From Ruania alba (GTDB lineage Bacteria > Actinomycetota > Actinomycetes > Actinomycetales > Beutenbergiaceae), in contig NZ_FNTX01000001.1 in assembly GCF_900105765.1 (NCBI RefSeq), forward strand, positions 1,398,387 to 1,462,386: DNA of 64,000 nucleotides, read 5' to 3'. Below are positions 34,663 to 44,134 of this stretch, piece by piece; positions within the stretch are counted from its first letter, which is position 1; each line of letters starts with the position of its first letter. The translations under genes were made by a program, and so were the position numbers. A model generated the notes under the pieces. The model was not told the DNA's origin. It was given only the letters and a program-made list of their open reading frames with translations, and did not search any database.

Positions 34663-36471
34663 TCAGCCCTGCTCGCGCTCGGCCGCCGCCTTGGCGTACA
34701 GCGCGTCGATCTCCTCGGCGAAGTCACGTAGCACCAGGTTGCGCTTCACGCTCATCTTCGGGGTGAGATAGTCGCCGATCGTGAAGTCCTCGGGCAGCAC
34801 GTCGTACCGGCGGACCGATTCGGCACGCGAGACCGAGGCGTTGGCCGAATCCAGCGCGTCCTGAAGCGCCGCGCGCACCTGCGGGTGCTCGGCGGCCTCG
34901 GTCACGCTCATTTCCGGCAGCCCCTGGTTGGACAGCCACGTCGGCAGCATCTCGGCGTCGAGGGTGAGCAGCGCGGCCACGAACGGGCGCTGATCGCCGA
35001 TCACGACGCACTGGCTGATGAGCGCGTGTGCACGGATCTTGTCCTCGAGCTGGGACGGGATGACGTTCTTGCCACCGGCGGTGACGATCATCTCCTTCTT
35101 CCGGCCGGTAATCCGCAGGTACCCATCCTCATCGAGGGTTCCCAGGTCGCCGGTGTGGAACCACCCATCGGTGACGGCCTCGGCCGTGGCCTCATCGTTC
35201 TGGTGATATCCACTGAACACGGCGATGCCCTTGGCGAGGATCTCACCGTCCTCAGCGATCCGCAGACTGATCCCCGGGAGCGCCGGACCCACCGTGCCGA
35301 TCTTGGAACGGGACGGCACATTCACCGACACCGGCGCAGTGGTCTCGGTGAGCCCATACCCTTCGAGCACCCGGACCCCGACGCCGCGGAAGAAGTGGCC
35401 GAGCCGGTCTCCGAGCGGGGCGCCACCCGAGATCGCATACTCGACCTGGCCGCCGAGGGCCTCTCGGATCTTGTGCAGGACCAGTTTGTCGGCCACCGCG
35501 TACTTGAGCTTGAGCGCGGGCCCCGGTCCTCCGGTGTCCAGCGAACGGGAGTACTCCGTGGACACACCTGCTGCCCACCGGAAGATCTTCACCTTGCCAC
35601 CGGCCGCAGCCTTCTGCTCGGACGAGTTGTACACCTTCTCGAACACGCGAGGCACCGAGAGGATGAACGTGGGGCGGAACGCTCCGATGTGCTGCAGCAA
35701 GGTCGTTGGATCACCGACGTGCCCGATCGGTACGCCCGCACAGATGGTCAGGATCGAGACAAATCTGGCGAAGACATGCGCCAACGGCATGAAGAGCAAA
35801 GTCCGTGCTCCGTCGTGCAGGATCTCCTGCCCGAGGGCGGCCATGGCATTGCGGCACAGCTCCACGAAGTTGCCGTGCGTGAGCTCGACACCCTTGGGCG
35901 GGCCTGTGGTGCCCGAGGTGTAGATGATCGTGGCCAGATCGCTGAGTCGCAGCGCGTCGTAGCGTTCGCGCACCTGGTCGTCGCTCACCTCGACGCCCGC
36001 CTGAGTGAGTTGATCCACCGCACCGTCGTCGAGCACCCACACTGCCTGCAGCGGGTTCTCGCCTGCGGCCTCCTGTAACAGGGTCGCCAGCTCCGCCGTC
36101 TCGGTGACGACTCGATCGGCACGCGAGTCGGACAGGATCCACCGGGCCTGCTCGACCGAGGACGTCTCATAGATCGGCACGGTGACGGCGCCTGCGTACC
36201 AGATGGCGAAATCGAGAACGGTCCACTCGGCACGCGTGCGGGACATGATCGCGATGCGGTCACCGGGGCGCACTCCGGAAGCGATCAGACCCTTCGCCAC
36301 ACCTGTGACCTGCTCGTGCAACGTCTGCGCGGTCACGGGGGACCAGCCGGCGCCGTCGGGACGTTCGATGAGGACCCGTGCCGGTTCCTTCGCAGCCCAG
36401 TCGACGAGGAGGTCGGGGATCGCCAGCTCCTCCGGCGTGGAGACCATGAGCGGGACGTCGGTGGCATTCAT
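34663..36471 (-). CDS. fadD15: Long-chain fatty-acid-CoA ligase (FadD15-like)
   Basis: Activates fatty acids to acyl-CoA through an acyl-adenylate. The 602-residue product has the AMP-binding P-loop YTSGTTGPPKG starting near residue 184, then GYGLTETTAPVSVN, the D-G-W-FHTGDLG motif (TDGWFHTGDLGTLDEDGYL) and the Lys-containing GRKKEMIVTAGGKNV hinge. Length and the late SVKRNLV segment match the Rv2187/FadD15 branch, which sits at the same place in M. tuberculosis. ATG 36471 has GAAGGAG upstream. A two-helix protein gene ends 70 nt upstream on the same strand. Confidence 0.93.
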   Translation of the reverse strand: MNATDVPLMVSTPEELAIPDLLVDWAAKEPARVLIERPDGAGWSPVTAQTLHEQVTGVAKGLIASGVRPGDRIAIMSRTRAEWTVLDFAIWYAGAVTVPIYETSSVEQARWILSDSRADRVVTETAELATLLQEAAGENPLQAVWVLDDGAVDQLTQAGVEVSDDQVRERYDALRLSDLATIIYTSGTTGPPKGVELTHGNFVELCRNAMAALGQEILHDGARTLLFMPLAHVFARFVSILTICAGVPIGHVGDPTTLLQHIGAFRPTFILSVPRVFEKVYNSSEQKAAAGGKVKIFRWAAGVSTEYSRSLDTGGPGPALKLKYAVADKLVLHKIREALGGQVEYAISGGAPLGDRLGHFFRGVGVRVLEGYGLTETTAPVSVNVPSRSKIGTVGPALPGISLRIAEDGEILAKGIAVFSGYHQNDEATAEAVTDGWFHTGDLGTLDEDGYLRITGRKKEMIVTAGGKNVIPSQLEDKIRAHALISQCVVIGDQRPFVAALLTLDAEMLPTWLSNQGLPEMSVTEAAEHPQVRAALQDALDSANASVSRAESVRRYDVLPEDFTIGDYLTPKMSVKRNLVLRDFAEEIDALYAKAAAEREQG

Positions 36472-36541
36472 GCGAGCGGCTCCTTCGGCACAGTGATAAT
36501 CCTGCGCTCACTCTATCCGCGTGGAGCCTCCCGCGCGTGCT

Positions 36542-37033
36542 TCAGACCACCGCGCCGTCGTCGGAATCATCGCGGCGACCACGCGGCATCCGCCACAGCA
36601 GGATCAGCCAGCCGGCAATGGAGGCGAGGATCGCGGTCAGGTACACCACCGGCGGGGCCGCCGGCCAGACGATCAGGAAGAGCACGGTCAGGATCGGCCC
36701 GCCCAGCGCGAAGAACCAGGCCACGGTCGGCAACGGGTCGGTGGCCCGCAGCGGTGGAGGATCCGGTGGGATGAAACCGGCCTCGTCCGCGTCATCGGGG
36801 ACCTCGTAGTCGCGTGGACCGGATGGCGCAGCGGGAACGCCGCCAGCAGGGCGGTCGGCTCCAGCGAGCGTGCCGTGCTCGTCCGACGGCTCCGCGGGCC
36901 CGGGGGAGTCAGTCGGAGCGCGCAGCTCGCCGAGCTGGGCGGTGATCTCGGCCCAGCGCGCGTCGACGTCAGCGTCCGACGGCTCGGGGCGGTCGGTAGG
37001 GGAGTCGCTGTCGTCGGGAGTGCCTGGGGGCAT
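36542..37033 (-). CDS. Acidic-N-terminus two-helix membrane protein, unknown function
   Basis: A 163-residue protein. The first 100 residues are low in hydrophobics and rich in Pro, Asp and Ser (DDSDSPTDRPEPSDADVDA), presumably cytoplasmic and disordered. DEAGFIPPDPPP leads into two adjacent helices (about 104-124 and 127-147), ending in a charged tail. The FIPPDPPPLRATDPLPTVAWF stretch recurs in actinobacterial proteins of unknown function. ATG 37033 follows TACAGT by seven nt (leaderless). It is upstream of fadD15 and divergent from pfp. Confidence 0.7.
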   Translation of the reverse strand: MPPGTPDDSDSPTDRPEPSDADVDARWAEITAQLGELRAPTDSPGPAEPSDEHGTLAGADRPAGGVPAAPSGPRDYEVPDDADEAGFIPPDPPPLRATDPLPTVAWFFALGGPILTVLFLIVWPAAPPVVYLTAILASIAGWLILLWRMPRGRRDDSDDGAVV

Positions 37034-37184
37034 GTCATTCACTGTACGGCGATGGTCCCGGGTCTCGCGACGGCCCGGGCAGCATCGCCGGATCAGTAGC
37101 ATGAGCACAGGTATCGCCCGGGCCGGTGTGGTCCGGCCGATGCGCCCACCGTCCAACAGAACACCCCCGGAAGGTCCCTGCCTG

Positions 37185-38423
37185 ATGACCCAGAACGCCC
37201 CGATCCGCCGGATCGCCCTGCTCACTGCGGGCGGCTTCGCGCCCTGCCTCTCGGCCGCCGTCGCGGGGCTGGTACGCCGTTACAGCGACGTTCTCCCGGA
37301 TGCCGAGATCATCGCGTACCAGTACGGCTACCACGGTCTGCTCACCGGGAACTTCGTCGTGGTCGATGAGCAGGCTCGTGCCGCGATCGACGTGCTCGAC
37401 AAGTTCGGCGGAAGCCCGATCGGCAACAGCCGGGTCAAGCTCACCAACGCCAAGGACCTTGTCCAGCGCGGCCTCGTCGAGGACGGGCAGGACCCGCTCG
37501 CGGTGGCGGCGGAGCGGTTGCGTACCGACGGTGTGGATGTGCTGCACACCATCGGCGGTGACGACACGAACACCACCGCTGCCGACCTGGCCGAGTACCT
37601 GGAGCAGAACGACTACCACCTCACCGTGGTGGGTCTGCCCAAGACGATCGACAACGACATCGTCCCGATCCGGCAGTCGCTCGGCGCGATGACCGCCGCC
37701 GAGGAGGCCTCCCGGTTCGCGCAGAACATCATCGGCGAGCACCGGGTGAACCCGCGGATGCTGATCGTGCACGAGGTGATGGGTCGGCACTGCGGCTGGC
37801 TGACTGCCGCGGCTGCCCGGGACTACCGCACCTGGTGGGCCGAGCAGACCTGGAATCCGGGACTCGGCCTGTCCCAGGAACGCTGGGACGTGCACGCTGT
37901 CCTGCTGCCCGAACTCAAGGTGGACCTGCAGGCAGAGGCCAGCCGTCTGCGCGCCATCATGGACGAGGTCGGCAACGTGAACATCTTCCTCTCCGAAGGT
38001 GCGGGTGTTCCGGAGATCGTCGCCGAACTGGAGGCAGCCGGCGAGGAGGTCAAGCGGGACCCGTTCGGGCACGTCATGCTCGACACGATCAACCCGGGTG
38101 CATGGTTCGCGAAGCAGTTCGCCGAGCTGATCGGCGCCGAGAAGGTGATGGTGCAGAAGTCGGGCTACTTCTCGCGGTCGGCCCCGGCGAACGAGGCCGA
38201 CCTGGAGCTCATCCGGTCGATGACCGACCTCGCCGTGGATACCGCACTCGCGGGGGAGTCCGGCGTCATCGGCCACGATGAGGAGGACGGCGACCAGCTC
38301 ACCGCGATCGCCTTCCCACGCATCGCCGGTGGCAAGCCGTTCGACGTCACGGTGGACTGGTTCGGCGAGCTGCTGGCAGGCATCGGGCAGCCGCTGGAGC
38401 CGGCGGAGCCGGCCGCGCACTGA
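37185..38423 (+). CDS. pfp: 6-phosphofructokinase, pyrophosphate-dependent type
   Basis: Interconverts fructose 6-phosphate and fructose 1,6-bisphosphate. In the 412-residue product two diagnostic positions point to PPi rather than ATP: GGDDTN (residues 124-129, Asp127 where ATP enzymes have Gly) and PKTIDND (152-158, Lys153 where ATP enzymes have Gly). The substrate loop and MGRHCGWLTA follow. With PPi as donor the reaction is reversible and can serve gluconeogenesis. ATG 37185; GGAAGG lies about ten nt upstream and TAGCAT at 37097-37102 may be the -10. A clear terminator follows. Another ATP-PFK may exist elsewhere in the genome. Confidence 0.9.
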   Translation: MTQNAPIRRIALLTAGGFAPCLSAAVAGLVRRYSDVLPDAEIIAYQYGYHGLLTGNFVVVDEQARAAIDVLDKFGGSPIGNSRVKLTNAKDLVQRGLVEDGQDPLAVAAERLRTDGVDVLHTIGGDDTNTTAADLAEYLEQNDYHLTVVGLPKTIDNDIVPIRQSLGAMTAAEEASRFAQNIIGEHRVNPRMLIVHEVMGRHCGWLTAAAARDYRTWWAEQTWNPGLGLSQERWDVHAVLLPELKVDLQAEASRLRAIMDEVGNVNIFLSEGAGVPEIVAELEAAGEEVKRDPFGHVMLDTINPGAWFAKQFAELIGAEKVMVQKSGYFSRSAPANEADLELIRSMTDLAVDTALAGESGVIGHDEEDGDQLTAIAFPRIAGGKPFDVTVDWFGELLAGIGQPLEPAEPAAH

Positions 38424-38444
38424 TCGCAGCACTCCGCCACCCTG

Positions 38445-38482
38445 CCGACGGCAGTCCGGACGATGGTCCGGGCCGCCGTCGG
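38445..38482 (+). terminator. pfp terminator
   Basis: Stem CCGACGGC (38445-38452) with GCCGTCGG (38475-38482), then, after 3-nt internal loops, CCGGAC with GTCCGG around a GATG loop. It lies 22 nt past the pfp stop. Confidence 0.75.
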
Positions 38483-38581
38483 TGTTCCCCGGCGTACCGA
38501 CGGCGTGGGTGGCGGACCTCCTGACGGTCCGGCTCCCCAGGTGGTCAGGAGGGTGCTTCGCCGGTGCGTATCCTGAGGTCC

Positions 38582-39933
38582 GTGAGTGTGATCCCCGACC
38601 CCGCCGTCCTGACCGGTCTCGAGCAGTGGCGTGAGTTGCCCGCACGGCAGCAGCCCACCTGGCCCGACCCGGCCGCCCTCGAGGCGGCCACCGACCGCCT
38701 CGCCGCGGTCCCGCCGTTGGTGTTCGCGGGCGAGGCCGATCGCCTGCGCGAGCACATGGCTGCGGCCTCCCGTGGGGAAGCGTTTCTGCTCCAGGGCGGC
38801 GACTGCGCGGAGACCTTCAGCGAGCTGACGGCGGACAACATCCGCGACAAGATCAAGACCATCCTGCAGATGGCGGTGGTGCTGACCTACGGGGCGAGCA
38901 TGCCGATCGTCAAGATGGGACGGATGGCCGGGCAGTACGCGAAGCCGCGCAGCTCGGACACCGAGACCCGCGGCGAGGTGACTCTGCCAGCCTATCGGGG
39001 GACATCGTCAACGACCACGCATTCACCGAGGCCGCGCGGGTGCCGGACCCGCAGCGCCTGGTGGACGCCTATCACAACTCCGCCACGACGCTGAACCTGA
39101 TCCGGGCGTTCACCCAGGGTGGGTTCGCGGACCTGCGCCGGGTGCACGAATGGAACCGGGGCTTCATGGAGAACCCCGCCTACGCCCAGTATGACGCGTT
39201 CGCCGGGGAGATCGATCGGGCGATCCGGTTCATGGGTGCGGCCGGAGCGGACTTCGAGGCGCTACGCAGCGTGGAGTTCTTCTCCAGTCATGAAGGTCTG
39301 CTCCTGGACTACGAACGGCCGTTGACCCGGATCGACTCCCGGTCCGGCCTGCCGTACGACTGTTCCGCTCACTTCCTGTGGATCGGTGAGCGGACCCGTC
39401 AGCTCGACGGTGCGCACGTCGACTTCTTCGCCCAGGTGCGCAACCCGATCGGAGTCAAGCTCGGGCCGACGACGACGGTGGCCGACGCCATCGCGCTGAT
39501 GGACCGGCTCAACCCCGACGGTGAACCAGGGCGCCTGACGTTCATCAGCCGGATGGGCGCGTCGAAGGTGCGGGACCTGCTGCCTGCCCTGGTCGACGGC
39601 GTGCGCGGCGACGGCCGACCGGTGACCTGGGTGTGCGACCCGATGCACGGCAACGGCATCACGTCGGCGAACGGGTACAAGACACGTCGGTTCAGCGATG
39701 TGATCGACGAGGTGCGTGGCTTCTTCGAGGTGCATCGCAGCCTCGGTACCGTTCCCGGTGGGTTGCACGTGGAGCTGACCGGGTCGGACGTCACGGAGGT
39801 GCTCGGCGGGAGCGAGGAGATCGACGACCACGCGCTGACCCGCCGGTACGAGACTCTCGTGGATCCCCGCCTGAACCACCAGCAGTCCTTGGAGATGGCC
39901 TTCCTCGTGGCGGAGATGCTCCGGGGGGCCTGA
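38582..39933 (+). pseudogene. aroG: Class II DAHP synthase, interrupted by a one-base frameshift
   Basis: First enzyme of the shikimate pathway. The N-terminal 140 residues ([40 protein letters not shown]) read in one frame and the rest ([23 protein letters not shown] to the C-terminal NHQQSLEMAFLVAEML) in another. The break is at 38997-39001, where five Gs follow TATC. One more G restores [23 protein letters not shown], a normal class II sequence, giving 450 residues, the usual length. Everything else is intact, including VGxxHG-type CDPMHGNG and GVKLGPTTT. So either the gene is recently dead or one base is missing from this sequence; the latter is likelier. GTG 38582 follows TATCCT by seven nt (leaderless). 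The position matches Rv2178c near pknL. Confidence 0.88.
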
Positions 39934-40571
39934 TGGCCGAGCGTGACGCCACCGGTGCCCCCCTGGAACGGGTCCTCCCACCTGGCCAGCACTGGCGTGC
40001 CGAGCCCGAGGTGATGCATTACGGACCGGTCCCGCGGCCACGACCGGATCGGTGGTCCTTCACGGTGGGCGGCGCGACGGCGGATGGCGCCGAGCGTGTC
40101 TTCGGCTGGGCAGACCTCGAGCGCTTGGACGACTGTGAGGTGGTGGCCGACATGCACTGCGCCACCCGGTGGTCCGCACTCGATCAGCACTGGGCCGGGC
40201 CCCGTGCAGCCGACGTGGTGGAGCTGGCGCCCCCTGCCCCGCACGTACGCGAGGTGCTGGTGTTCGCCGAGTTCGGGTACGCGGCGAACATCGCCGTGGA
40301 CGACCTGCTCTCGCCTCGGACGATCCTCGCCACCCGACTGGAGGGTGCGCCCCTGTCCTACGAGCGAGGCGCGCCCATGCGTCTCGTGCTGCCGCACCTG
40401 TACACCTGGAAGGGCCCGAAGTGGGTGCGGGGGTGGAACTACCTTCCCGAGGGGTCCGCTGAGCTCGGGTTCTGGGAACAACGCGGTTATCACCGCCACG
40501 GGGACGCGTGGCGCCAGGAACGGTACGCCTACCAGGAGAACTCACCGCGCCCGCGCGTGCCCCAGGACTAG
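39933..40571 (+). CDS. Sulfite-oxidase-like molybdopterin-binding domain protein
   Basis: A 212-residue soluble protein with one oxidoreductase-molybdopterin domain. The molybdenum-binding cysteine is in MHCATRWS, the version of the VxCVTxWS motif seen in YuiH/SUOX-fold proteins. GYAANIAVDDLL, GAPMRLVLPHLYTWKGPKWVRGW and GFWEQRGYHRHGDAW are standard C-terminal blocks. There is no signal peptide, unlike MsrP. Substrate is unknown. ATG 39933 overlaps the aroG stop (TGATG), so it is coupled to aroG. It converges on the PASTA kinase gene. Confidence 0.82.
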   Translation: MAERDATGAPLERVLPPGQHWRAEPEVMHYGPVPRPRPDRWSFTVGGATADGAERVFGWADLERLDDCEVVADMHCATRWSALDQHWAGPRAADVVELAPPAPHVREVLVFAEFGYAANIAVDDLLSPRTILATRLEGAPLSYERGAPMRLVLPHLYTWKGPKWVRGWNYLPEGSAELGFWEQRGYHRHGDAWRQERYAYQENSPRPRVPQD

Positions 40572-40593
40572 GGGATTGCTGCGCCGTCGGGCG

Positions 40594-42555
40594 TCAGACC
40601 ACCGAGAGCACGATCACCGTGCCGCGTGGCTGCATCGAGCCGGCTTCCACCGACTGGGAATGCACTGTGCCGAAGATGCCACCGACCAAGTTCTCCCGCT
40701 CGACCACGAAGCCCAGGTCCTCCAGGGTGGCTTCTGCGTCCGAGTACTGCTGCCCGAACACGTCCGGGACCTCGAACAGCTCCGGTCCCAGGGAGATCGT
40801 CAACCGCACCACGTCCCCACGCAGCGCATCCCCGCTCCCGGGATCCTGCGCGATCACATGCCCCTCGGGCACGGTGTCGTGGTAAACGGACTCATCGATC
40901 TGGGCCGTTGCACCGGCGTCCTCCAGGTCGCTGACCGCCGTCTGCTCGTCCGCGCCGGCGACGTCCGGGATGGTGATCGGCTCTCGTCCCTGAGAGACCG
41001 TGAGGGTCACTGCGGTGTCGTGCCGTACCTCGGCACCGGCCTCGGGGTCGCTTTCGATCACCACACCCTCGGCGACGTTCTGGGAGTACTCCTGCTGAAC
41101 CGGCGCCACTGTGAAGCCCGCGTCCTCGAAGGTCTGCACGGCGTCGGCCTGCTCCAGCTCGGCCACGCTAGGCACCGTCAGCATCTGCACGCCGCGAGAG
41201 ACCACCACGGTGACCTCTCCGTCACGGATCAGGTCAGCGCCGCCCGGTGGGTCGGTGCTGATCACTGCTCCCGCAGGGACGTCATCAGAGAACTCCGCCG
41301 TGGTCGAGGGTACGAAACCGTGTGCCTCGAGCTGAGCGAGCGCTTCCACCTCCTCGGCGCCGACGACATCTGGCACCTCGGCGTACGCACCCGGGCCGAT
41401 GGTCATGTACCACCACCCGGCACCTCCGGCCAGGCCCAGGAGGAACAGGATGATGAGCACGACGCCGACACGCCGGCGTCGTCGTACCCGCCGGCGTTCC
41501 GGCCCCACGGACGACTCCGTGTGGTCGGCGGGGACGGCCCCGATAGGGAGGGCAACGGTGCCGGTATGCTCAAGGCCCGTCGTCGTGTTCGCATCGCCGG
41601 CCGCCTCAGCCACCACATCGTCGGCATCCGGGACCGTGGCGGTCACCACCGGGGTCGCCGGTTCATTGTCCGCACCGTCGACGTCTGCCCGGATATCAAG
41701 CTGGTGCGGGTCCAGGCCGTCCCTGGTCCGGCGCAGCAACGTCAGGGCCGTGCCCGCGTCACCAGGACGGTCTGCCGGTTCGCGGGCCGTCATCGCGTGG
41801 ATGAGATCGTCGATCTCGAGCGGCAGCCAGGGCACCGCGTCGGAGGCGGCCGGTACGTCCTCGTGGACATGTTGGTAGGCCACCTGGATGGGCGTCTCGC
41901 CCAGGAACGGTTGATGGCCGGTGAGGAGCTCGAAGAGCATCGCCCCGACGGCGTACACGTCGGCCCGTGCATCGGCGTTGCCGGAGGTGACGATCTCGGG
42001 GGAGAGGTAGGCGACAGTGCCGAGCAGGCTGCCGGTGGAGGCGGCCGTTGCCTCGCTCACCGCACGGGCAAGGCCGAAATCGGCAACCTTGACCTCGCCG
42101 GTGTGCGCCACCAGGATGTTCTCGGGTTTGATGTCCCGGTGCACCAACCCGGCGTTGTGCGCCGCGGCCAGCGCGCTGAGCACGTGCTCGACCAGCCGGA
42201 GGGCCTCACCGAGCGGCAATGCCCCGCGACGGCGTAGCACGGTTCGAAGGTTGGTCCCGTCGACGAACTCCATCGTCAGGTAGTTGAGATCGTCCGCGCT
42301 GCCCTGGTCGAACACACCGACGACGCCTGGATGGGCGAGCCGTGCGGCGGCTCGCGCCTCGCGACGGAACCGGGCGGCGACGTCTGCCCCCTCGGTGAGG
42401 TGGGAGTGCATCACCTTGAGCGCGACGACCCGATCCAGCCGCCGGTCAAGCGCCCGGTAGACCGTCGCCATACCACCGCGTGCGACGCGCGCGGTGATCT
42501 CGTACCTGCTGTCGACCAGGCGGCCGATCAGCGGGTCGGCGACAGTGGTGGCCAT
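40594..42555 (-). CDS. pknL: Ser/Thr protein kinase with four PASTA domains (PknL/PknB type)
   Basis: Membrane sensor kinase linking the cell wall to phosphorylation inside. The 653-residue product has a complete kinase domain (18-280: Gly loop VARGGMATVY, Lys47 in VALKVM, HRDIKPEN 139-146, DFG 159-161, SPE 185-187), an acidic juxtamembrane linker, a transmembrane helix (363-383) and four PASTA repeats (about 392-653), with the last containing no further insert. PASTA domains bind muropeptides or lipid II in relatives. ATG 42555 follows TACACT by six nt (leaderless). Neighbours (aroG, the Rv2175c-like gene, idsA) identify this as the pknL locus; C. glutamicum PknL also carries PASTA domains, while that of M. 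tuberculosis does not. Confidence 0.93.
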   Translation of the reverse strand: MATTVADPLIGRLVDSRYEITARVARGGMATVYRALDRRLDRVVALKVMHSHLTEGADVAARFRREARAAARLAHPGVVGVFDQGSADDLNYLTMEFVDGTNLRTVLRRRGALPLGEALRLVEHVLSALAAAHNAGLVHRDIKPENILVAHTGEVKVADFGLARAVSEATAASTGSLLGTVAYLSPEIVTSGNADARADVYAVGAMLFELLTGHQPFLGETPIQVAYQHVHEDVPAASDAVPWLPLEIDDLIHAMTAREPADRPGDAGTALTLLRRTRDGLDPHQLDIRADVDGADNEPATPVVTATVPDADDVVAEAAGDANTTTGLEHTGTVALPIGAVPADHTESSVGPERRRVRRRRRVGVVLIILFLLGLAGGAGWWYMTIGPGAYAEVPDVVGAEEVEALAQLEAHGFVPSTTAEFSDDVPAGAVISTDPPGGADLIRDGEVTVVVSRGVQMLTVPSVAELEQADAVQTFEDAGFTVAPVQQEYSQNVAEGVVIESDPEAGAEVRHDTAVTLTVSQGREPITIPDVAGADEQTAVSDLEDAGATAQIDESVYHDTVPEGHVIAQDPGSGDALRGDVVRLTISLGPELFEVPDVFGQQYSDAEATLEDLGFVVERENLVGGIFGTVHSQSVEAGSMQPRGTVIVLSVV

Positions 42556-42592
42556 GAGCCGAGTGTATGGCGGCCGACCCGATTCTCCGGGC

Positions 42593-44134
42593 TCAGCCGT
42601 AGCGTGTCATGAGGGTCTGCACGTTTGCCACATACCGGCGAGTGTCGTCGTACAGACCGTTCCGCTGCACGGAACCAAGTCCTTGGTAGTAGCCGCCGAT
42701 CGCCTCACGCTGGTTGTCGGCCGAACGCTGCAGCTGGCGCAGGATGGCGACGCCGGCGGTGACGTTGTCCTCGGGGTCGAGCAGGTTGAGATCGCGGCCG
42801 ACCAGGTTCGAAGCCCACTCGCCGGAGGTGGGAATCACCTGCATCACGCCGATGGCGTTGGCGGGGGAGACGGCGTCCATGTTGAATCCGGACTCCTGGT
42901 GTGCCACGGCGAGCGCGAGGGCCGGATCCACACCCATCTCGATGGCGGTGCTGCGCACCATCGCCTCCATCTGCGCATGGCTGGGCAGGTCCGCCGCCAG
43001 CAGTGTCCGCTTATTCGCATTCGCCGCCGCCGTGACGTCCGAGGCGTAGGTGTAGTGCAGGAAGGTGTTCGAGACGAGTCCGGACGGGACCTTCAGGCGC
43101 TGCCCCACGCGGATCACAGCCGCAGAGCCGAGGTCGTTCTCGTTGACGATCGCGGAGACGCTGCTGCCGTAGCGGGCCGCGATACCTGAGACCGTGTCGC
43201 CTGCGACCACGCGGTGGGTGGTGCTGGCCTCGGTCGAACTGGATGACCTGGACGAGGAGCTGCCGGAGCTGCTGCTGGTGGAGCTGGAGTTGCTTGACGA
43301 GCTGGAGCTGGAGCTGGTCGAGCTGGAGCCAGGGATCTGCAGGGTTTGTCCGATGCGGATCAAGGCGTTGGAGTTGAGGTTGTTGGCGTCGATGATGGCG
43401 CGCACGGTGGAGTCGTGGCGGGCGGCGATGGCGGAGACGGTGTCGCCGGCGCGTACGCGGTAGCTCGTGGCGTTGCTCGAGCTGCTGGAGTTGTTCGAGC
43501 TGCTGCTGGTGGAGCTGGAGTTGCTTGACGAGCTTGAGTTGGAGCTGGTCGAGCTGGAGCCAGGGATCTGCAGGGTTTGTCCGATGCGGATCAGGGCGTT
43601 GGAGTTGAGGTTGTTGGCGTCGATGATGGCGCGCACGGTGGAGTCGTGGCGGGCGGCGATGGCGGAGACGGTGTCGCCGGCGCGTACGCGGTAGCTCGTG
43701 GCGTTGCTCGAGCTGCTGGAGTTGTTCGAGCTGCTGCTGGTGGAGCTCGAGTTGCTCGTGGAGCTGGAGCTGGAGCCGGGGATCCGCAGGGTTTGTCCGA
43801 TGCGGATCACCGCGCGGGAGCCGAGATCGTTCGCCTGGATGATCGCACGCACCGTCGTGTCGTATCGCAGCGCGAGGTGACTGACGGTGTCGCCCGCTCG
43901 AACTGTGTAGAGAGTGTCCGACGGTGCGCGGTCCACCGAGGTCACACCCGCCGTGTGGCGTGGTGCGATCTGCGGGAGGCCGGTGAACTCCTGGGTGATG
44001 TCGATCGTGGTGGGAGTGGCCGCTGCCGGCGCGGCGGTGCCAGTGAGGCCCACGGCGGTGGCGGCTCCGATCGCACCGAGCGTCGTAGCGGACGTGGCGC
44101 GGCGCGTCCTGGCGCGGCGCGTGCTGCGGATCAT
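42593..44134 (-). CDS. Secreted lytic transglycosylase with four LysM domains
   Basis: Cell-wall hydrolase. The 513-residue product has a signal peptide ending near AAPAAA (34-39), LysM1 (75-119), LysM2 (147-192), LysM3 (224-269) and LysM4 (306-350), joined by linkers of nearly pure Ser with Thr and Asn. A C-terminal SLT domain (about 385-505) has the probable catalytic Glu414 in AHQESGFN, followed by GVMQVIPTSG. LysM2 and LysM3 are almost identical and so is their DNA, evidence of recent tandem duplication. ATG 44134 has GGGGGA upstream. It lies between the PASTA kinase and the Rv2175c-like gene, so it is a candidate effector or target of that signalling pair. Confidence 0.9.
   Translation of the reverse strand: MIRSTRRARTRRATSATTLGAIGAATAVGLTGTAAPAAATPTTIDITQEFTGLPQIAPRHTAGVTSVDRAPSDTLYTVRAGDTVSHLALRYDTTVRAIIQANDLGSRAVIRIGQTLRIPGSSSSSTSNSSSTSSSSNNSSSSSNATSYRVRAGDTVSAIAARHDSTVRAIIDANNLNSNALIRIGQTLQIPGSSSTSSNSSSSSNSSSTSSSSNNSSSSSNATSYRVRAGDTVSAIAARHDSTVRAIIDANNLNSNALIRIGQTLQIPGSSSTSSSSSSSSNSSSTSSSSGSSSSRSSSSTEASTTHRVVAGDTVSGIAARYGSSVSAIVNENDLGSAAVIRVGQRLKVPSGLVSNTFLHYTYASDVTAAANANKRTLLAADLPSHAQMEAMVRSTAIEMGVDPALALAVAHQESGFNMDAVSPANAIGVMQVIPTSGEWASNLVGRDLNLLDPEDNVTAGVAILRQLQRSADNQREAIGGYYQGLGSVQRNGLYDDTRRYVANVQTLMTRYG
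43317..43778. repeat. 231-bp in-frame tandem repeat within the LysM gene
   Basis: Two copies (43317-43547 and 43548-43778) with a 77-codon period encode one LysM domain plus one Ser-rich linker each. Only a few substitutions separate most of the unit, for example ATCAAGG/ATCAGGG near 43365; similarity decays at the outer ends, where LysM1 and LysM4 differ. Confidence 0.85.

Noticed and set aside
43200-43880. Possible CRISPR-like or satellite repeat
   Set aside because: The repeats are in-frame LysM and Ser-linker codons with a 231-bp unit; there are no short repeats with unique spacers.
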